This document shows positions 45,204 to 54,717 of a stretch of DNA of 64,000 bases, in pieces (the stretch's first letter is position 1; the number at the start of each line of letters is the position of its first letter). The position numbers were made by a program, and so were the translations under genes. The DNA comes from Paludibacteraceae bacterium (GTDB taxonomy: Bacteria; Bacteroidota; Bacteroidia; Bacteroidales; Paludibacteraceae): positions 35,120 through 99,119 of the forward strand of contig JAFZLC010000009.1 of NCBI GenBank assembly GCA_017551675.1, in the 5' to 3' direction. The notes beneath the pieces are model-generated. The model saw nothing but the letters and a program-made list of their open reading frames with translations. It searched no databases and was not told where the DNA came from.

Positions 45204-47012
45204 CTATTCATACATTGCCTCAATCTCTTTTTCGTAATGCTGACTGATCACCTTGCGTTTCAGTTTCAATGTCAATGTCAGTTCATCATTATCTGGCGTA
45301 AACGGACGTGGTAGTAACGTGAATTTCTTCACCTGCTCGTATGCCGCCAATTCCACCTGCAATTGTTGTATGCGTCCCTCGTAGAAAGAGATGATTTTCT
45401 CATTTTGAAGAAGATCCTCTATAGAGTCATATTTGATTTTAGAATTCTCAGCATACGTTTCCAATGCCTCGTAAGAAGGGACAATCAGTGCAGAGACATA
45501 TTTGCGTTGATCTGCAATAACGGCTGCTTGTTCAATATACTTGTCAACAATCAGTTTACTCTCCACTTGTTGTGGTGCCACATACTTACCATTGGAGGTT
45601 TTAAAGAGCTCCTTGATACGTTCACGCACCACCAATCTACCCTCTTTCGTCAGGTAACCGGCATCGCCTGTACGGAACCAACCATCTATGAATGAATCGG
45701 CATTAGCTTCTGGTTTGTTGTAATATCCCTCAGTGATTGTCTTACCACGAAGCAGGATCTCATCATTCTCTCCTATTCTCACCTCCACCTCTGGCATGAT
45801 ATCGCCTGCCGAGTTGATTTCATATTTCTCGTTATATGGGTTGTAACAAGAGACGGTGGCCGTAGATTCGGTCAAACCATATCCCACACATATATTAAAT
45901 CCAACACTATGCAAGAAGATATTTACCTCATCCGACAAAGCAGCACCAGCAGTCGGGAAGAACAATCCGCGGTCCAATCCGATCACTTTCTTTAGCACTT
46001 TGAAAAGGGTCTTCTTGTAGAATAAATATTTCAGATTCAGTCCGACCGGAGCCTTTTTGCCAAAACGTTTATACTCAAGATTGCGCTCTTGACCCACCTT
46101 GATGGCATGTCTCATCAGTTTTCTCATCATCGGAGAGAAGGAATCAATCTTATCATTGACACCCATGAAGATTTTCTCCCAGAAGCGAGGCACTGCGCAC
46201 ATCATCGTCGGACGCACCTCTTTAAGCACCTGTTGTATCTTTTTAGGATTTTTATTGACAGCCACCACTACGTTCTTGTACATACAGAAGTAGGTCCATG
46301 CCCGTTCGAAGATATGGCTAAGTGGCAAGAAGGAGAGTGAAAGATCCTTGTCCGTCACGTTTGTCAATCGGATGTCATGAATATGGAAAGCTTGCAAGTA
46401 ATTAGACTGACGCAAGATGACACCCTTCGGTTCACCCGTCGTTCCTGAAGTATAGATAAGAGTGGTAAGATCGTTGTTCGACAAGCGAGTCTGACGTTGG
46501 TCAAACTCGGCAGCTGCCGTTTTCGACTCCTCACCATGTTTTTTGAAATCTTCGAATGAGATGGCAGCATCTTGTCCGCCCAACTGAATAGAAGCATCAA
46601 TAGCCACCACTCTTTTAAGGTGTTGAGAATGTTGAAGGACCTCGATACAGCGATCGTATTGATATTGTTCACCCGCGAAGATAAGTCCGATATGAGCATC
46701 ATTTACAATATAATCGACTTGTGAGGCCGATGAAGTGGCATAGAGAGGAACCGTAGTGACACGAACAGCCTGACAAGCCAAATCGACAGCGATGATCTCC
46801 GCCATATTTTGAGAGAAGATAGCCACCCTATCCTCTTCTTTCACACCCATTTCAATTAAAGAATGAGCAATGACTTTCACTTGTTGAGCCAGTTCACTCC
46901 ACGAGATGTCTTTCCATTTATTGTCGGCATCATCCCTGTATTTAAGAACTGTTCTATTGCCACATTCTTTTGCTTTTTCAAATGCTATTTTTCCTAAATG
47001 AACACAAGCCAT
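45204..47012 (-). CDS. Long-chain fatty acid-CoA ligase (AMP-forming)
   Basis: The 602-residue adenylate-forming enzyme shows the P-loop-like TLIYTSGTTGEPKGVI motif, the GYGLTEST block and the FRTGDAGYL segment. The C-terminal KYVAPQQVE region closes the domain. It activates fatty acids to acyl-CoA, supplying phospholipid synthesis or beta-oxidation. This version is of the long-chain (FadD/FAA1-like) type common in Bacteroidota; chain length preference is not readable. It follows the rnc-fabF-acpP group on the same strand. Confidence 0.92.
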   Translation of the reverse strand: MACVHLGKIAFEKAKECGNRTVLKYRDDADNKWKDISWSELAQQVKVIAHSLIEMGVKEEDRVAIFSQNMAEIIAVDLACQAVRVTTVPLYATSSASQVDYIVNDAHIGLIFAGEQYQYDRCIEVLQHSQHLKRVVAIDASIQLGGQDAAISFEDFKKHGEESKTAAAEFDQRQTRLSNNDLTTLIYTSGTTGEPKGVILRQSNYLQAFHIHDIRLTNVTDKDLSLSFLPLSHIFERAWTYFCMYKNVVVAVNKNPKKIQQVLKEVRPTMMCAVPRFWEKIFMGVNDKIDSFSPMMRKLMRHAIKVGQERNLEYKRFGKKAPVGLNLKYLFYKKTLFKVLKKVIGLDRGLFFPTAGAALSDEVNIFLHSVGFNICVGYGLTESTATVSCYNPYNEKYEINSAGDIMPEVEVRIGENDEILLRGKTITEGYYNKPEANADSFIDGWFRTGDAGYLTKEGRLVVRERIKELFKTSNGKYVAPQQVESKLIVDKYIEQAAVIADQRKYVSALIVPSYEALETYAENSKIKYDSIEDLLQNEKIISFYEGRIQQLQVELAAYEQVKKFTLLPRPFTPDNDELTLTLKLKRKVISQHYEKEIEAMYE

Positions 47013-47084
47013 ATCGGTACTATTTTTTGTTGATAAAGGGGAAATCCCTTTTTAATTTTTCAGTGGTGACAGACCGGAGGGTCG

Positions 47085-47852
47085 TCAGATATTTCTAATA
47101 AGTGTTTGAAACAAATCCCTATCGGAATTTATTTTGCTTAACGCTCTTTTCGCAGCTTCCTGATGGGAGCTACGTTTGGAATAGCCAGAGCCTTCGGCGA
47201 TTGCCATTCCACCCACCAATACTTTCGAGCGAAAGACAATATTGTTGTCTCTGTCTTTTTTCTCAGAATAGGTGTCAAAATCAACCGTCACCTTATATTT
47301 ATGTCCCCATTCAATCAATCGGGACTTGAAGTTTTGTTCCACCACAGCCAAAGATGGGATATCCAAATAAGTTTTGAAGACCACATCTTTCATGAATCGA
47401 AGGACATAAGCATACCCTTTGTCCAAATAGATGGCACCAATCAATGCTTCGAAAGCATTACCAAAGACATTCACATTATGAGAATGAGTCAATCTAGGCA
47501 CGACCATCATTTTATCCATACCTATATCGACAGCAAGTTTATTCAGAGTTTCACGCTGAACGATTTTAGAGCGCAGACTCGTTAGATAGCCCTCGCCTTT
47601 CGCAGGAAAAAGTTTATACAAAATGTCAGAGACGGCTGCCTCCAAGACGGCATCACCCAGGTATTCCAAACGTTCATTGTTGAGTTTATGTCCATGGCCA
47701 TCTTTGACGCACGATGATTTGTGCAAGAGAGCCAACTCATAATGCTCCATGTTTTTAGGAGCAAAGCCCAGCAACTTTTTCAACATAAAATAAGGCTCTT
47801 TATGAGGACGCCCCAAGAGCCTTAACTTTTCCACTATCGTCTGTAGGAACAC
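47085..47852 (-). CDS. rnc: Ribonuclease III
   Basis: RNase III cleaves double-stranded RNA, including rRNA precursors. The 255-residue protein has the signature NNERLEYLGDAVLEA, the second active-site block NAFEALIGAIYLD (catalytic Glu), and a C-terminal dsRNA-binding domain (NFKSRLIEWGHKY, EGSGYSKRSSHQEAAKRAL). It starts with GTG overlapping the fabF stop by one base (TAGTG). In type II CRISPR systems host RNase III also processes tracrRNA-crRNA duplexes, so it may serve the cas9 locus in this window, although II-C systems often do without it. Confidence 0.95.
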   Translation of the reverse strand: MFLQTIVEKLRLLGRPHKEPYFMLKKLLGFAPKNMEHYELALLHKSSCVKDGHGHKLNNERLEYLGDAVLEAAVSDILYKLFPAKGEGYLTSLRSKIVQRETLNKLAVDIGMDKMMVVPRLTHSHNVNVFGNAFEALIGAIYLDKGYAYVLRFMKDVVFKTYLDIPSLAVVEQNFKSRLIEWGHKYKVTVDFDTYSEKKDRDNNIVFRSKVLVGGMAIAEGSGYSKRSSHQEAAKRALSKINSDRDLFQTLIRNI

Positions 47853-49111
47853 TAACCTTCAAACTTTTTAAATATGAGAGTCGCATTATGACCTCCAAAT
47901 CCGAACGTATTGGACATCGCAGCGCGAACCACACGTTTTTGAGGAACATTGAAGGTAAAATTCAGCGAATAATCAATTTCCGGATCTTCATCTCCATCTT
48001 TATGATTGATGGTCGGAGGGACAACATCATTCACAACAGACAAGATGGAGGCAATAGCCTCAACAGCGCCAGTGGCACCCATCAGGTGACCGGTCATAGA
48101 CTTGGTGGAACTGATGTTTAGTTTCTTCGCAGCCTCACCAAAGACATTTTGAATGGCCTTTATTTCAGAAGGATCACCATTAGGCGTTGATGTACCATGA
48201 ATATTAATATAATCAATATCATCCACGGATAGTTCAGCATCCTTCAGAGCATTGCGCATCACCAATGAAGCGCCTAAGCCATCCGGATGAGTTGCCGTCA
48301 TGTGATATGCATCAGCAGAAGCGCCAACGCCCACCAACTCGGCATAGATATGAGCACCTCTTTTCACTGCATGCTCATACTCTTCCAATATTAAACAACC
48401 TGCTCCCTCTCCCAGTACGAAACCATCGCGCGATCCACTTAGCGGACGGGATGCTGTCTGATACTCATCATTACGAGTGGAGAGAGCACGCATCGCATTA
48501 AAACCACCTATACCAGAGGTAGAGATTGGAGCCTCAGCTCCTCCTGTTATCATGATATCCGCTCTTCCTAACCGAATCTGATCACAGGCAAGACCGATAG
48601 CATGTGTCGATGAAGCACAAGCAGAGACAACGCCAAAATTAGGTCCCCTGAAACTATACTGCATCGATATATGACCTGCTGCCATATTCGCAATCATACG
48701 TGTTATGAAAAATGGATTGAAACGCGGAATGTCCGGATTCTGCAAATAATCAGCTACATCGCGTTCGTACGACATGATACCACCAATACCAGTGGAGAAA
48801 ATCACTCCCGCCCTGTCTAAATCAATCGACTCAGGCTTAAACCCGGCATCCTCGATGGCCTCTTTGGAAACAAGCAAAGCAAACTGAACATGACGATCAT
48901 ACTTCCTCGTCTCCTTAAAATCAAAATGATCTTCTGATTTATACCCCTTTACCTCACAGGCAAACTGTGTTTTAAACTTTGATGCATCGAAGAGGGTAAT
49001 GGGACCGGCTCCACTTACTCCCCTAAGTAAATTATCCCAAAATGCTGAAACCGTATTACCTATGGGAGTAATCGCGCCTAATCCCGTTACTACAACTCTT
49101 CGTAATCTCAT
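47852..49111 (-). CDS. fabF: Beta-ketoacyl-ACP synthase II
   Basis: FabF condenses malonyl-ACP with growing acyl chains in fatty acid synthesis. The 419-residue protein has the Cys nucleophile in VVSACASSTHAIG, and the two His in NIHGTSTPNGD and TKSMTGHLMGATGA. Length and motifs are normal. It lies 12 bases after acpP and overlaps rnc by one base, the usual acpP-fabF-rnc cluster order. Confidence 0.97.
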   Translation of the reverse strand: MRLRRVVVTGLGAITPIGNTVSAFWDNLLRGVSGAGPITLFDASKFKTQFACEVKGYKSEDHFDFKETRKYDRHVQFALLVSKEAIEDAGFKPESIDLDRAGVIFSTGIGGIMSYERDVADYLQNPDIPRFNPFFITRMIANMAAGHISMQYSFRGPNFGVVSACASSTHAIGLACDQIRLGRADIMITGGAEAPISTSGIGGFNAMRALSTRNDEYQTASRPLSGSRDGFVLGEGAGCLILEEYEHAVKRGAHIYAELVGVGASADAYHMTATHPDGLGASLVMRNALKDAELSVDDIDYINIHGTSTPNGDPSEIKAIQNVFGEAAKKLNISSTKSMTGHLMGATGAVEAIASILSVVNDVVPPTINHKDGDEDPEIDYSLNFTFNVPQKRVVRAAMSNTFGFGGHNATLIFKKFEG

Positions 49112-49123
49112 AAATAAAAACGA

Positions 49124-49360
49124 CTATTTTAAGCTGTTTTCAATGTGTGCAATAGCTTCTCCGACAGTAGATATCTTTTGAGCTTGTTCATCTGAAATCT
49201 CAACACCAAATGCTTTCTCAAACTCCATAATCAACTCTACAGTGTCCAAAGAATCAGCTCCTAGGTCGTTTGTGAAACTTGCTTCTGGAGTTACTTCTGA
49301 TTCAGGAACACCCAATTTCTCAACGATAACTTCTTTTACTCTTGTTGCTACGTCTGACAT
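49124..49360 (-). CDS. acpP: Acyl carrier protein
   Basis: The 78-residue protein carries the phosphopantetheine attachment site [16 protein letters not shown] (Ser in DSL) and the expected helical, acidic composition. It shuttles acyl intermediates for FabF and other enzymes. It heads the acpP-fabF-rnc cluster and is divergent from purN. Confidence 0.97.
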   Translation of the reverse strand: MSDVATRVKEVIVEKLGVPESEVTPEASFTNDLGADSLDTVELIMEFEKAFGVEISDEQAQKISTVGEAIAHIENSLK

Positions 49361-49563
49361 AATCTTAAATTTTAGTTAATAATTTGAATGCATTTTTTTA
49401 ATTTTGCGGTGCAAAGGAACAAATTTTTGGTGATATAGAGTAATATTTACCAAGGAAATTTTGTCCAAAATGCACACTTTAAAAATATTGTGCATAAAAT
49501 TAACAGATTTTAACATTTTGATTTTTGCGTATTTAACTGATTTTCAATTATATAAAAAAGAGT

Positions 49564-50127
49564 ATGAAAAAAATAATATTATTTGCTTCCGGATCTGGCT
49601 CAAATGCTGAAAATATTATCACCTATTTTTCTAAAAACAAAGAAGTTACGTTCCCATGTATTTTGTGTAACAAAGAAGATGCCTACGTAAAGGTGAGAGC
49701 TCAAAAATTGGGTGTACCATTCAAATACTTCACAAAAGAGGAGTGGAAAAATGGTGAAATACTCAAATATTTGAAAAGTGAAAAACCTGACTTGATTGTC
49801 TTGGCTGGATTCCTTTTGAGAGTGACGGAAGACATCGTTAAGGCATTCCCTAACAAGATCATCAACATTCATCCTGCTCTTCTTCCCAAACATGGCGGAA
49901 AGGGTATGTATGGAATGCATGTCCACGAAGCTGTGGTGAATGATAAAGATAAAGAGAGTGGTATCACCATTCACTATGTAAACGAAAACCTCGACGAAGG
50001 CGCCACCATATTCCAAGCTAAATGTGAAGTGAAACCAACCGACACCCCAGAAGATGTCGCTCACAATGTTCACGAACTTGAATATCAATATTTCCCACAA
50101 ATAATTGAACAGGTGCTAAATAAATAG
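49564..50127 (+). CDS. purN: Phosphoribosylglycinamide formyltransferase
   Basis: PurN transfers a formyl group from 10-formyltetrahydrofolate to GAR in purine synthesis. The 187-residue protein has the GSGSNAENI nucleotide-binding start, the catalytic IINIHPALLP block (Asn and His) and the ENLDEGATIFQ aspartate. Length is normal. It is a single gene, divergent from acpP, and ends near a perfect 28-base palindrome. Confidence 0.96.
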   Translation: MKKIILFASGSGSNAENIITYFSKNKEVTFPCILCNKEDAYVKVRAQKLGVPFKYFTKEEWKNGEILKYLKSEKPDLIVLAGFLLRVTEDIVKAFPNKIINIHPALLPKHGGKGMYGMHVHEAVVNDKDKESGITIHYVNENLDEGATIFQAKCEVKPTDTPEDVAHNVHELEYQYFPQIIEQVLNK

Positions 50128-50138
50128 GTGAGGAACCC

Positions 50139-50166
50139 GTAGAGACGATGTGCACATCGTCTCTAC
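50139..50166. repeat. Perfect 28-base palindrome (GTAGAGACG family)
   Basis: Starts GTAGAGACGATGTG and mirrors itself exactly. It lies 12 bases after purN and could end that transcript. Variants of the GTAGAGACG arm recur at 54617 and 63307, so this is a dispersed REP-like repeat. Confidence 0.8.
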
Positions 50167-50269
50167 CCTCCCTCAAAAACGCATCGCATCTACCTAAAAA
50201 CATTGCATTCTAACCTAACGAAAGAATCATTTATCTTGCATAATATTTCTCTTTTATCCAAAATTTAGT

Positions 50270-50277
50270 ATATTTGC
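50270..50277 (+). promoter_or_regulatory. -7 promoter box for the 50.4-kb lipoprotein gene
   Basis: TATATTTG on the plus strand, giving a ~110-base leader before the start at 50396. Confidence 0.5.
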
Positions 50278-50395
50278 GAAAAAAGAAGGGATTTTCCATA
50301 CATTCCCTCCGATGTGCCATCTGAGCGCAAGACTAGACGTAGAAACATAAAATTAAAATATCTATAGTAATTGCATAACCTAAATAATATAACGC

Positions 50396-51043
50396 ATGAA
50401 AAGAAAATTTTTATACGGACTGCTAATAATGGCAATGTGTGCGTGTGAATCACAAACACAGAAAAATGAAAACAACAGTGAAAAGGATACAACCTCACAA
50501 GTGGCAGACACAACTGCAATCATCGCAAGCACGGATTCTGTTGCCGTTGAGGAACAATCATCACAAGCTACATCTACGAAAAAACCGAAGAAAGAAAATG
50601 CCATCGATAAAAACAATGTTTTGGGCGTAAAATTCATGGGTTATTTTAAAGATTATGCAAGATTAAAATCTTCCAACAACTATATAAAAGCTGCTCATAT
50701 ATTCCCTGAAATAGCACAAAAAGAGGATTTTTCACTGAAAGCTAATGGTGAGGAGGTATACCTTATCATCGCAAAATTCGATAGTGCTAAAGTCACTATC
50801 AACGAACTAACATTCGACATGCTACTAAACGGACAGGATGAGAGCGACGGTAAAATATTGTTCGAAGGTGAAACCAATACGGCTTACTTAATCAAATGCA
50901 ATGTGAGCGACACTCACTCTAACATCAATATCCACGTTGAAACAAAAGATGGAAAATCATTCAACTACTCCCCAAGACTAAGTCTTCAGGATGGTTCCGT
51001 CATCACTTCTCAAGCAAACGTGGCTGAAATCATTTTCAACTAA
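50396..51043 (+). CDS. Lipoprotein of unknown function, 215 aa
   Basis: A lipoprotein signal peptide (MKRKFLYGLLIMAMCACES) is followed by a Ser/Thr/Lys-rich linker to ~85 and a folded domain with FMGYFKDYARLKSSNNYIKA and EVYLIIAKFDSAKVTI. I recognise no family. Probably outer-membrane anchored. It is a single gene closed by a good terminator. Confidence 0.75.
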   Translation: MKRKFLYGLLIMAMCACESQTQKNENNSEKDTTSQVADTTAIIASTDSVAVEEQSSQATSTKKPKKENAIDKNNVLGVKFMGYFKDYARLKSSNNYIKAAHIFPEIAQKEDFSLKANGEEVYLIIAKFDSAKVTINELTFDMLLNGQDESDGKILFEGETNTAYLIKCNVSDTHSNINIHVETKDGKSFNYSPRLSLQDGSVITSQANVAEIIFN

Positions 51044-51080
51044 GCAAGAGATACTTACTGAAAGTAATCATACAACAAAG

Positions 51081-51117
51081 AAGGATTGTCTCGCATTATG
51101 CAAGGCAATCCTTTTTT
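51081..51117 (+). terminator. Terminator after the 50.4-kb lipoprotein gene
   Basis: AAGGATTG pairs with CAATCCTT and is followed by TTTTTT on the plus strand. Confidence 0.85.
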
Positions 51118-51249
51118 ATGGTCTATGAATCCCAATCAAATCATTTCATCATCATCTGCATTCAACAATAAATCCAATAATTAGTCATTTTCTGAAAAAT
51201 TGACTATATTCGCCATTTAATATATTACAATAGTATTTTCAACAAATAT

Positions 51250-54200
51250 ATGGAGGATATAACAAAAGAAATAACGCGGCTGGAGGAGGAACTTAGTTGC
51301 TTAAAAAAGGAACATCAAACCTTCTCTACTCGTTTGGATGAACTAAAGAAGGAGTTGAATTGGGTTATTCCTAACTTAACTCGCCTTTCTCAATCATTGT
51401 CAGAAGAAGAAACGAACTTTCTTTCTCGCTTAACTCAACTGCAAGAGCAGATGAATCTATTGAAGGAGAATTGCAAAGAAATAGAATATGTAGAAACACC
51501 ACAAGAAGCACCGTTGATTGAGGATCTCAAGGTAGAAGAAGAGAATAGCGAAACCGAAACGGCACCTCAATCTGCTGCATTCATGGCAAATGAAGAATCG
51601 GAAACGTTAATTGACTCAAGTGAAGAACAGATAGCCGAACCTAACATCTCTGACACAATAGAGGTGCCTTGCGAGGAAGTGTTGAATGAGCAAACGATAG
51701 AGCAAACGATAGAACAAACTAAGGAGCAATCGGAAGTTCAATCGGAAATGTCTTCGGAAGAGCAACCAAAAAATGTTCAGCCAACAGGTCAGAAGAAAAA
51801 AGAATCCACCACCGAAGATATATTCCCAACTGTGGATTGGGAGAAATTCATTGGCGAGAATCTCATCAGCAAACTAGGTATATTGATCTTATTGATTGGT
51901 GTAGGTATCGGTGGCAAATATGCAATCGACCATGAGATGCTGAGTCCGACAGTCCGAATCATCCTCGGTACTGTTTTTGGTTTGGCACTGCAAAGCGTGG
52001 CACTAAAACTGAAAAAGGAGTATAAGAAATTCAGTGCCATCCTATCAAGTGGATCATCGGCCATTCTTTATTTCATGACCTATTTCGCCTACGCATTCTA
52101 CGATTTGATACCGAGACCATTAGCCTTCATCCTTATGGTTTTGATCACAGCCTTCTCCATCTTTACTGCTTGGTGGTATGATATGGAAATCGTTGCGATT
52201 ATCGGACAAGTGGGTGCCTACATCATACCCGTCATACTAAGCGACGGCAGCGGATCCGTTCTCTCTTTATGGACATATATCGCATTAATCAATGCAGGTA
52301 TTTTGGTTGTTTCCATAAGAAAGTATTGGCAAAAACTCTTTGCCATCACATTCATATCCACATGGTTGGTCGTGGTGATCTCTTATCGTCTCAAGACATG
52401 GGAAACATTATCCCAATGCTATAGTGTGCTGGCATTAATTTTTGCTTTCTTTGCCATCTTCTATTTTTCAACATTGTACTACAAGGTGAAAAAGGATTTT
52501 GAATTTGTTCGGTTCGATATTATCTTCCTACTGAGCAATTCGTTCTTGTTCTTTGCCATAGGTTATCATTTGATTCACAACCACGAGGAGATGTCTATCT
52601 CATTGCCTCTCTTCGCCATCATCAATGCGGTAATTCATTGCGGTGTCTTTTTCTTGCTCCACAAAAAGCAGTTGGTCGACCAGGCATTACAACGATTGAT
52701 ATTGGCTTTGGGTGTACTCTTCTTCACTGTAGCCATAGCGATTGGAACGAGCGGACATTGGATTACGATATTCTGGATGATGGAGGCACTGGCACTCTTC
52801 TGGGTGGGAAGGACGAAACAGAAAGCGTTTTATGAAAACATGTCCTACCCTATACTACTCATCGCCTTGTTGAGTCTGATGGGAGACTGGGGTAATCCTA
52901 GTGGCGCTGCCTTCCGACCATTGACGTGGTTGGCAACCATGTTTGCCGAATGGAGAAGTGTTTGGGATGCTCATCCGCATGCAGAACAGGGTGTGGTGTT
53001 ACCTTGGGTGACAACAGTGATCTCCCTATTCGCCGCAGGTGCATTCCTACTTATCGACAATTACTATCCATCCGCAGAGAAAGATGAGATGGCTACAAAG
53101 AAAACGAAAGTTTTCAATGTCATCTTCATAGCCGTACTCACCCTCTCCTTCTTCGTCCATTTCTCACAACCAGGAATAAATATCCTTTTAGCATTGGAAT
53201 GTGCCTTAGCATTCTACTTCGCAAGGAAAAAAGAGAACCAATTCTTGGAGAAGATTGTCTATGGACTGATCGCACTGACCACCCTATGTTTCTTCATCCA
53301 TACAATATCATCCATCTCTGATTATAAAGACGGATCAACAATTGCTATGTTCATGAGGAATGTGATCCCATCATCAATATCTTATGTTCTATCATTGGCT
53401 GCCATTGTCTTTATCGACAGAATGATTCCTTGTAAGGAGAGCGAGCTATCGACTAATTTTGCTTTCATCATTCGCGGACTCTGGATCTATGCCATTGCAT
53501 TCAGTTGCTTTGTCATCTGTTATCCATATTTGCATATGCCAGTCAACAATCTGGTCTTCCTATGGACAACCGAGGTGGTAGCCTTTATATTTGTGGCGCG
53601 CTATTTCAAGCAACCGATTTACGAGAAATCTCTGTTACCACTTCTGTTCTTACTGTTAATAATATGGGCTATCCCACTAATATCTACAAGAAATGAACTA
53701 ACTGGTCTGACGATTCTGGCATCCCTCTTCTTTATTGCAGGCATCTTTGCCACCTTATGGATCAACAAACAGTATGAAATCTCCTATTCCAAGAAATTAG
53801 CAGATGTGTTACAATGCACAATTTCAGTTCTGGTTTTAATATTGGGAATACGAATTATCACTCATTTCAGCGACAAATTCTCAGCAATTTATGCCATTGA
53901 TTTTGCAGTAGGTGCGCTTGCTCTCACCACCTTCCTCGCTTCCAAGAAGAACCTCAAGATGCTGGCCAAGTTTGATCTTGTTCTGCTCTTCTTAGCGGTA
54001 ATAATGTTCTTGTTGGCTGGATTAAATCATTTGAGCGACATAAGAGAACGTATGCTTTCAAACGAGGAAACGCAATCCATCTTCCTTGGTCAATATTTGT
54101 TCGTCCGATATCTATCAATTGCCGTAATGGCAGGAGCCATTGCAGTATTTGTCTATTACCGCAATTCGCCTTACTACAAATTTGGAATGAAGGAGAGCGA

Positions 54201-54606
54201 AAAGAAGGTCTGCTTTGACACCATCTTAGTGATTATCGGACTGACCATCGGAACAAGCGAGCTATTCAACATCTTCAACCTAATGCACTACAAAGAATCC
54301 TATAAGTTGGCTTTGTCCATCTTCTGGGGATGTTGTTCTATGTTCCTCATCTACTTCGGATTGTTCAAGCAGATGAAGCACCTTCGCATCGATGGTTTCA
54401 TTTTGTTCGGAGTAACTATTCTCAAACTGTTCTTCTACGATCTGAGACATCTGGACACCCTTGCGAAGACAATAGTCTTTGTCTCCTTAGGTATACTGCT
54501 TTTAGTCTCCTCATTCTTCTATCAACGAATTGCCAAAGAGCAACAGAAGTTAGAAGCGGAAGAAAAGGAGGAAGAGGTAACAACAGAAACAGAATCAGAA
54601 GGTTAA
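51250..54606 (+). CDS. DUF2339 polytopic membrane protein with coiled-coil head
   Basis: The 1,118-residue protein starts with a long cytosolic coiled coil (ITRLEEELSCLKKEHQTFST) and a Glu/Gln-rich linker with repeats of EQTIEQT. About two dozen membrane segments then fill residues ~200-1,090, beginning with DWEKFIGENLISKLGILILL, the DUF2339 signature, and ending with a charged tail (EAEEKEEEVTTETESEG). The family's role is unknown to me; the layout suggests a transporter- or sensor-like membrane protein. It is a single gene ending near GTAGAGACG-type repeats. Confidence 0.85.
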   Translation: MEDITKEITRLEEELSCLKKEHQTFSTRLDELKKELNWVIPNLTRLSQSLSEEETNFLSRLTQLQEQMNLLKENCKEIEYVETPQEAPLIEDLKVEEENSETETAPQSAAFMANEESETLIDSSEEQIAEPNISDTIEVPCEEVLNEQTIEQTIEQTKEQSEVQSEMSSEEQPKNVQPTGQKKKESTTEDIFPTVDWEKFIGENLISKLGILILLIGVGIGGKYAIDHEMLSPTVRIILGTVFGLALQSVALKLKKEYKKFSAILSSGSSAILYFMTYFAYAFYDLIPRPLAFILMVLITAFSIFTAWWYDMEIVAIIGQVGAYIIPVILSDGSGSVLSLWTYIALINAGILVVSIRKYWQKLFAITFISTWLVVVISYRLKTWETLSQCYSVLALIFAFFAIFYFSTLYYKVKKDFEFVRFDIIFLLSNSFLFFAIGYHLIHNHEEMSISLPLFAIINAVIHCGVFFLLHKKQLVDQALQRLILALGVLFFTVAIAIGTSGHWITIFWMMEALALFWVGRTKQKAFYENMSYPILLIALLSLMGDWGNPSGAAFRPLTWLATMFAEWRSVWDAHPHAEQGVVLPWVTTVISLFAAGAFLLIDNYYPSAEKDEMATKKTKVFNVIFIAVLTLSFFVHFSQPGINILLALECALAFYFARKKENQFLEKIVYGLIALTTLCFFIHTISSISDYKDGSTIAMFMRNVIPSSISYVLSLAAIVFIDRMIPCKESELSTNFAFIIRGLWIYAIAFSCFVICYPYLHMPVNNLVFLWTTEVVAFIFVARYFKQPIYEKSLLPLLFLLLIIWAIPLISTRNELTGLTILASLFFIAGIFATLWINKQYEISYSKKLADVLQCTISVLVLILGIRIITHFSDKFSAIYAIDFAVGALALTTFLASKKNLKMLAKFDLVLLFLAVIMFLLAGLNHLSDIRERMLSNEETQSIFLGQYLFVRYLSIAVMAGAIAVFVYYRNSPYYKFGMKESEKKVCFDTILVIIGLTIGTSELFNIFNLMHYKESYKLALSIFWGCCSMFLIYFGLFKQMKHLRIDGFILFGVTILKLFFYDLRHLDTLAKTIVFVSLGILLLVSSFFYQRIAKEQQKLEAEEKEEEVTTETESEG

Positions 54607-54616
54607 GATTTCGCTC

Positions 54617-54716
54617 CGTAGAGACGTGGCGTGACGCGTCTCTTATAGTGAGCGTGACGCGTCTCTTGTAATGGCGTGCCGCATCCACTGTGGTAGTGTG
54701 CCGCATGGTAGCGTAA
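54617..54716. repeat. GTAGAGACG-family repeat cluster
   Basis: GTAGAGACG and two copies of GTGACGCGTCTCTT lie within 55 bases, followed by GTGCCGCAT repeated twice. Similar to the palindrome at 50139 but imperfect. It separates convergent genes and may end the DUF2339 transcript. Confidence 0.6.
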
Positions 54717-54717
54717 C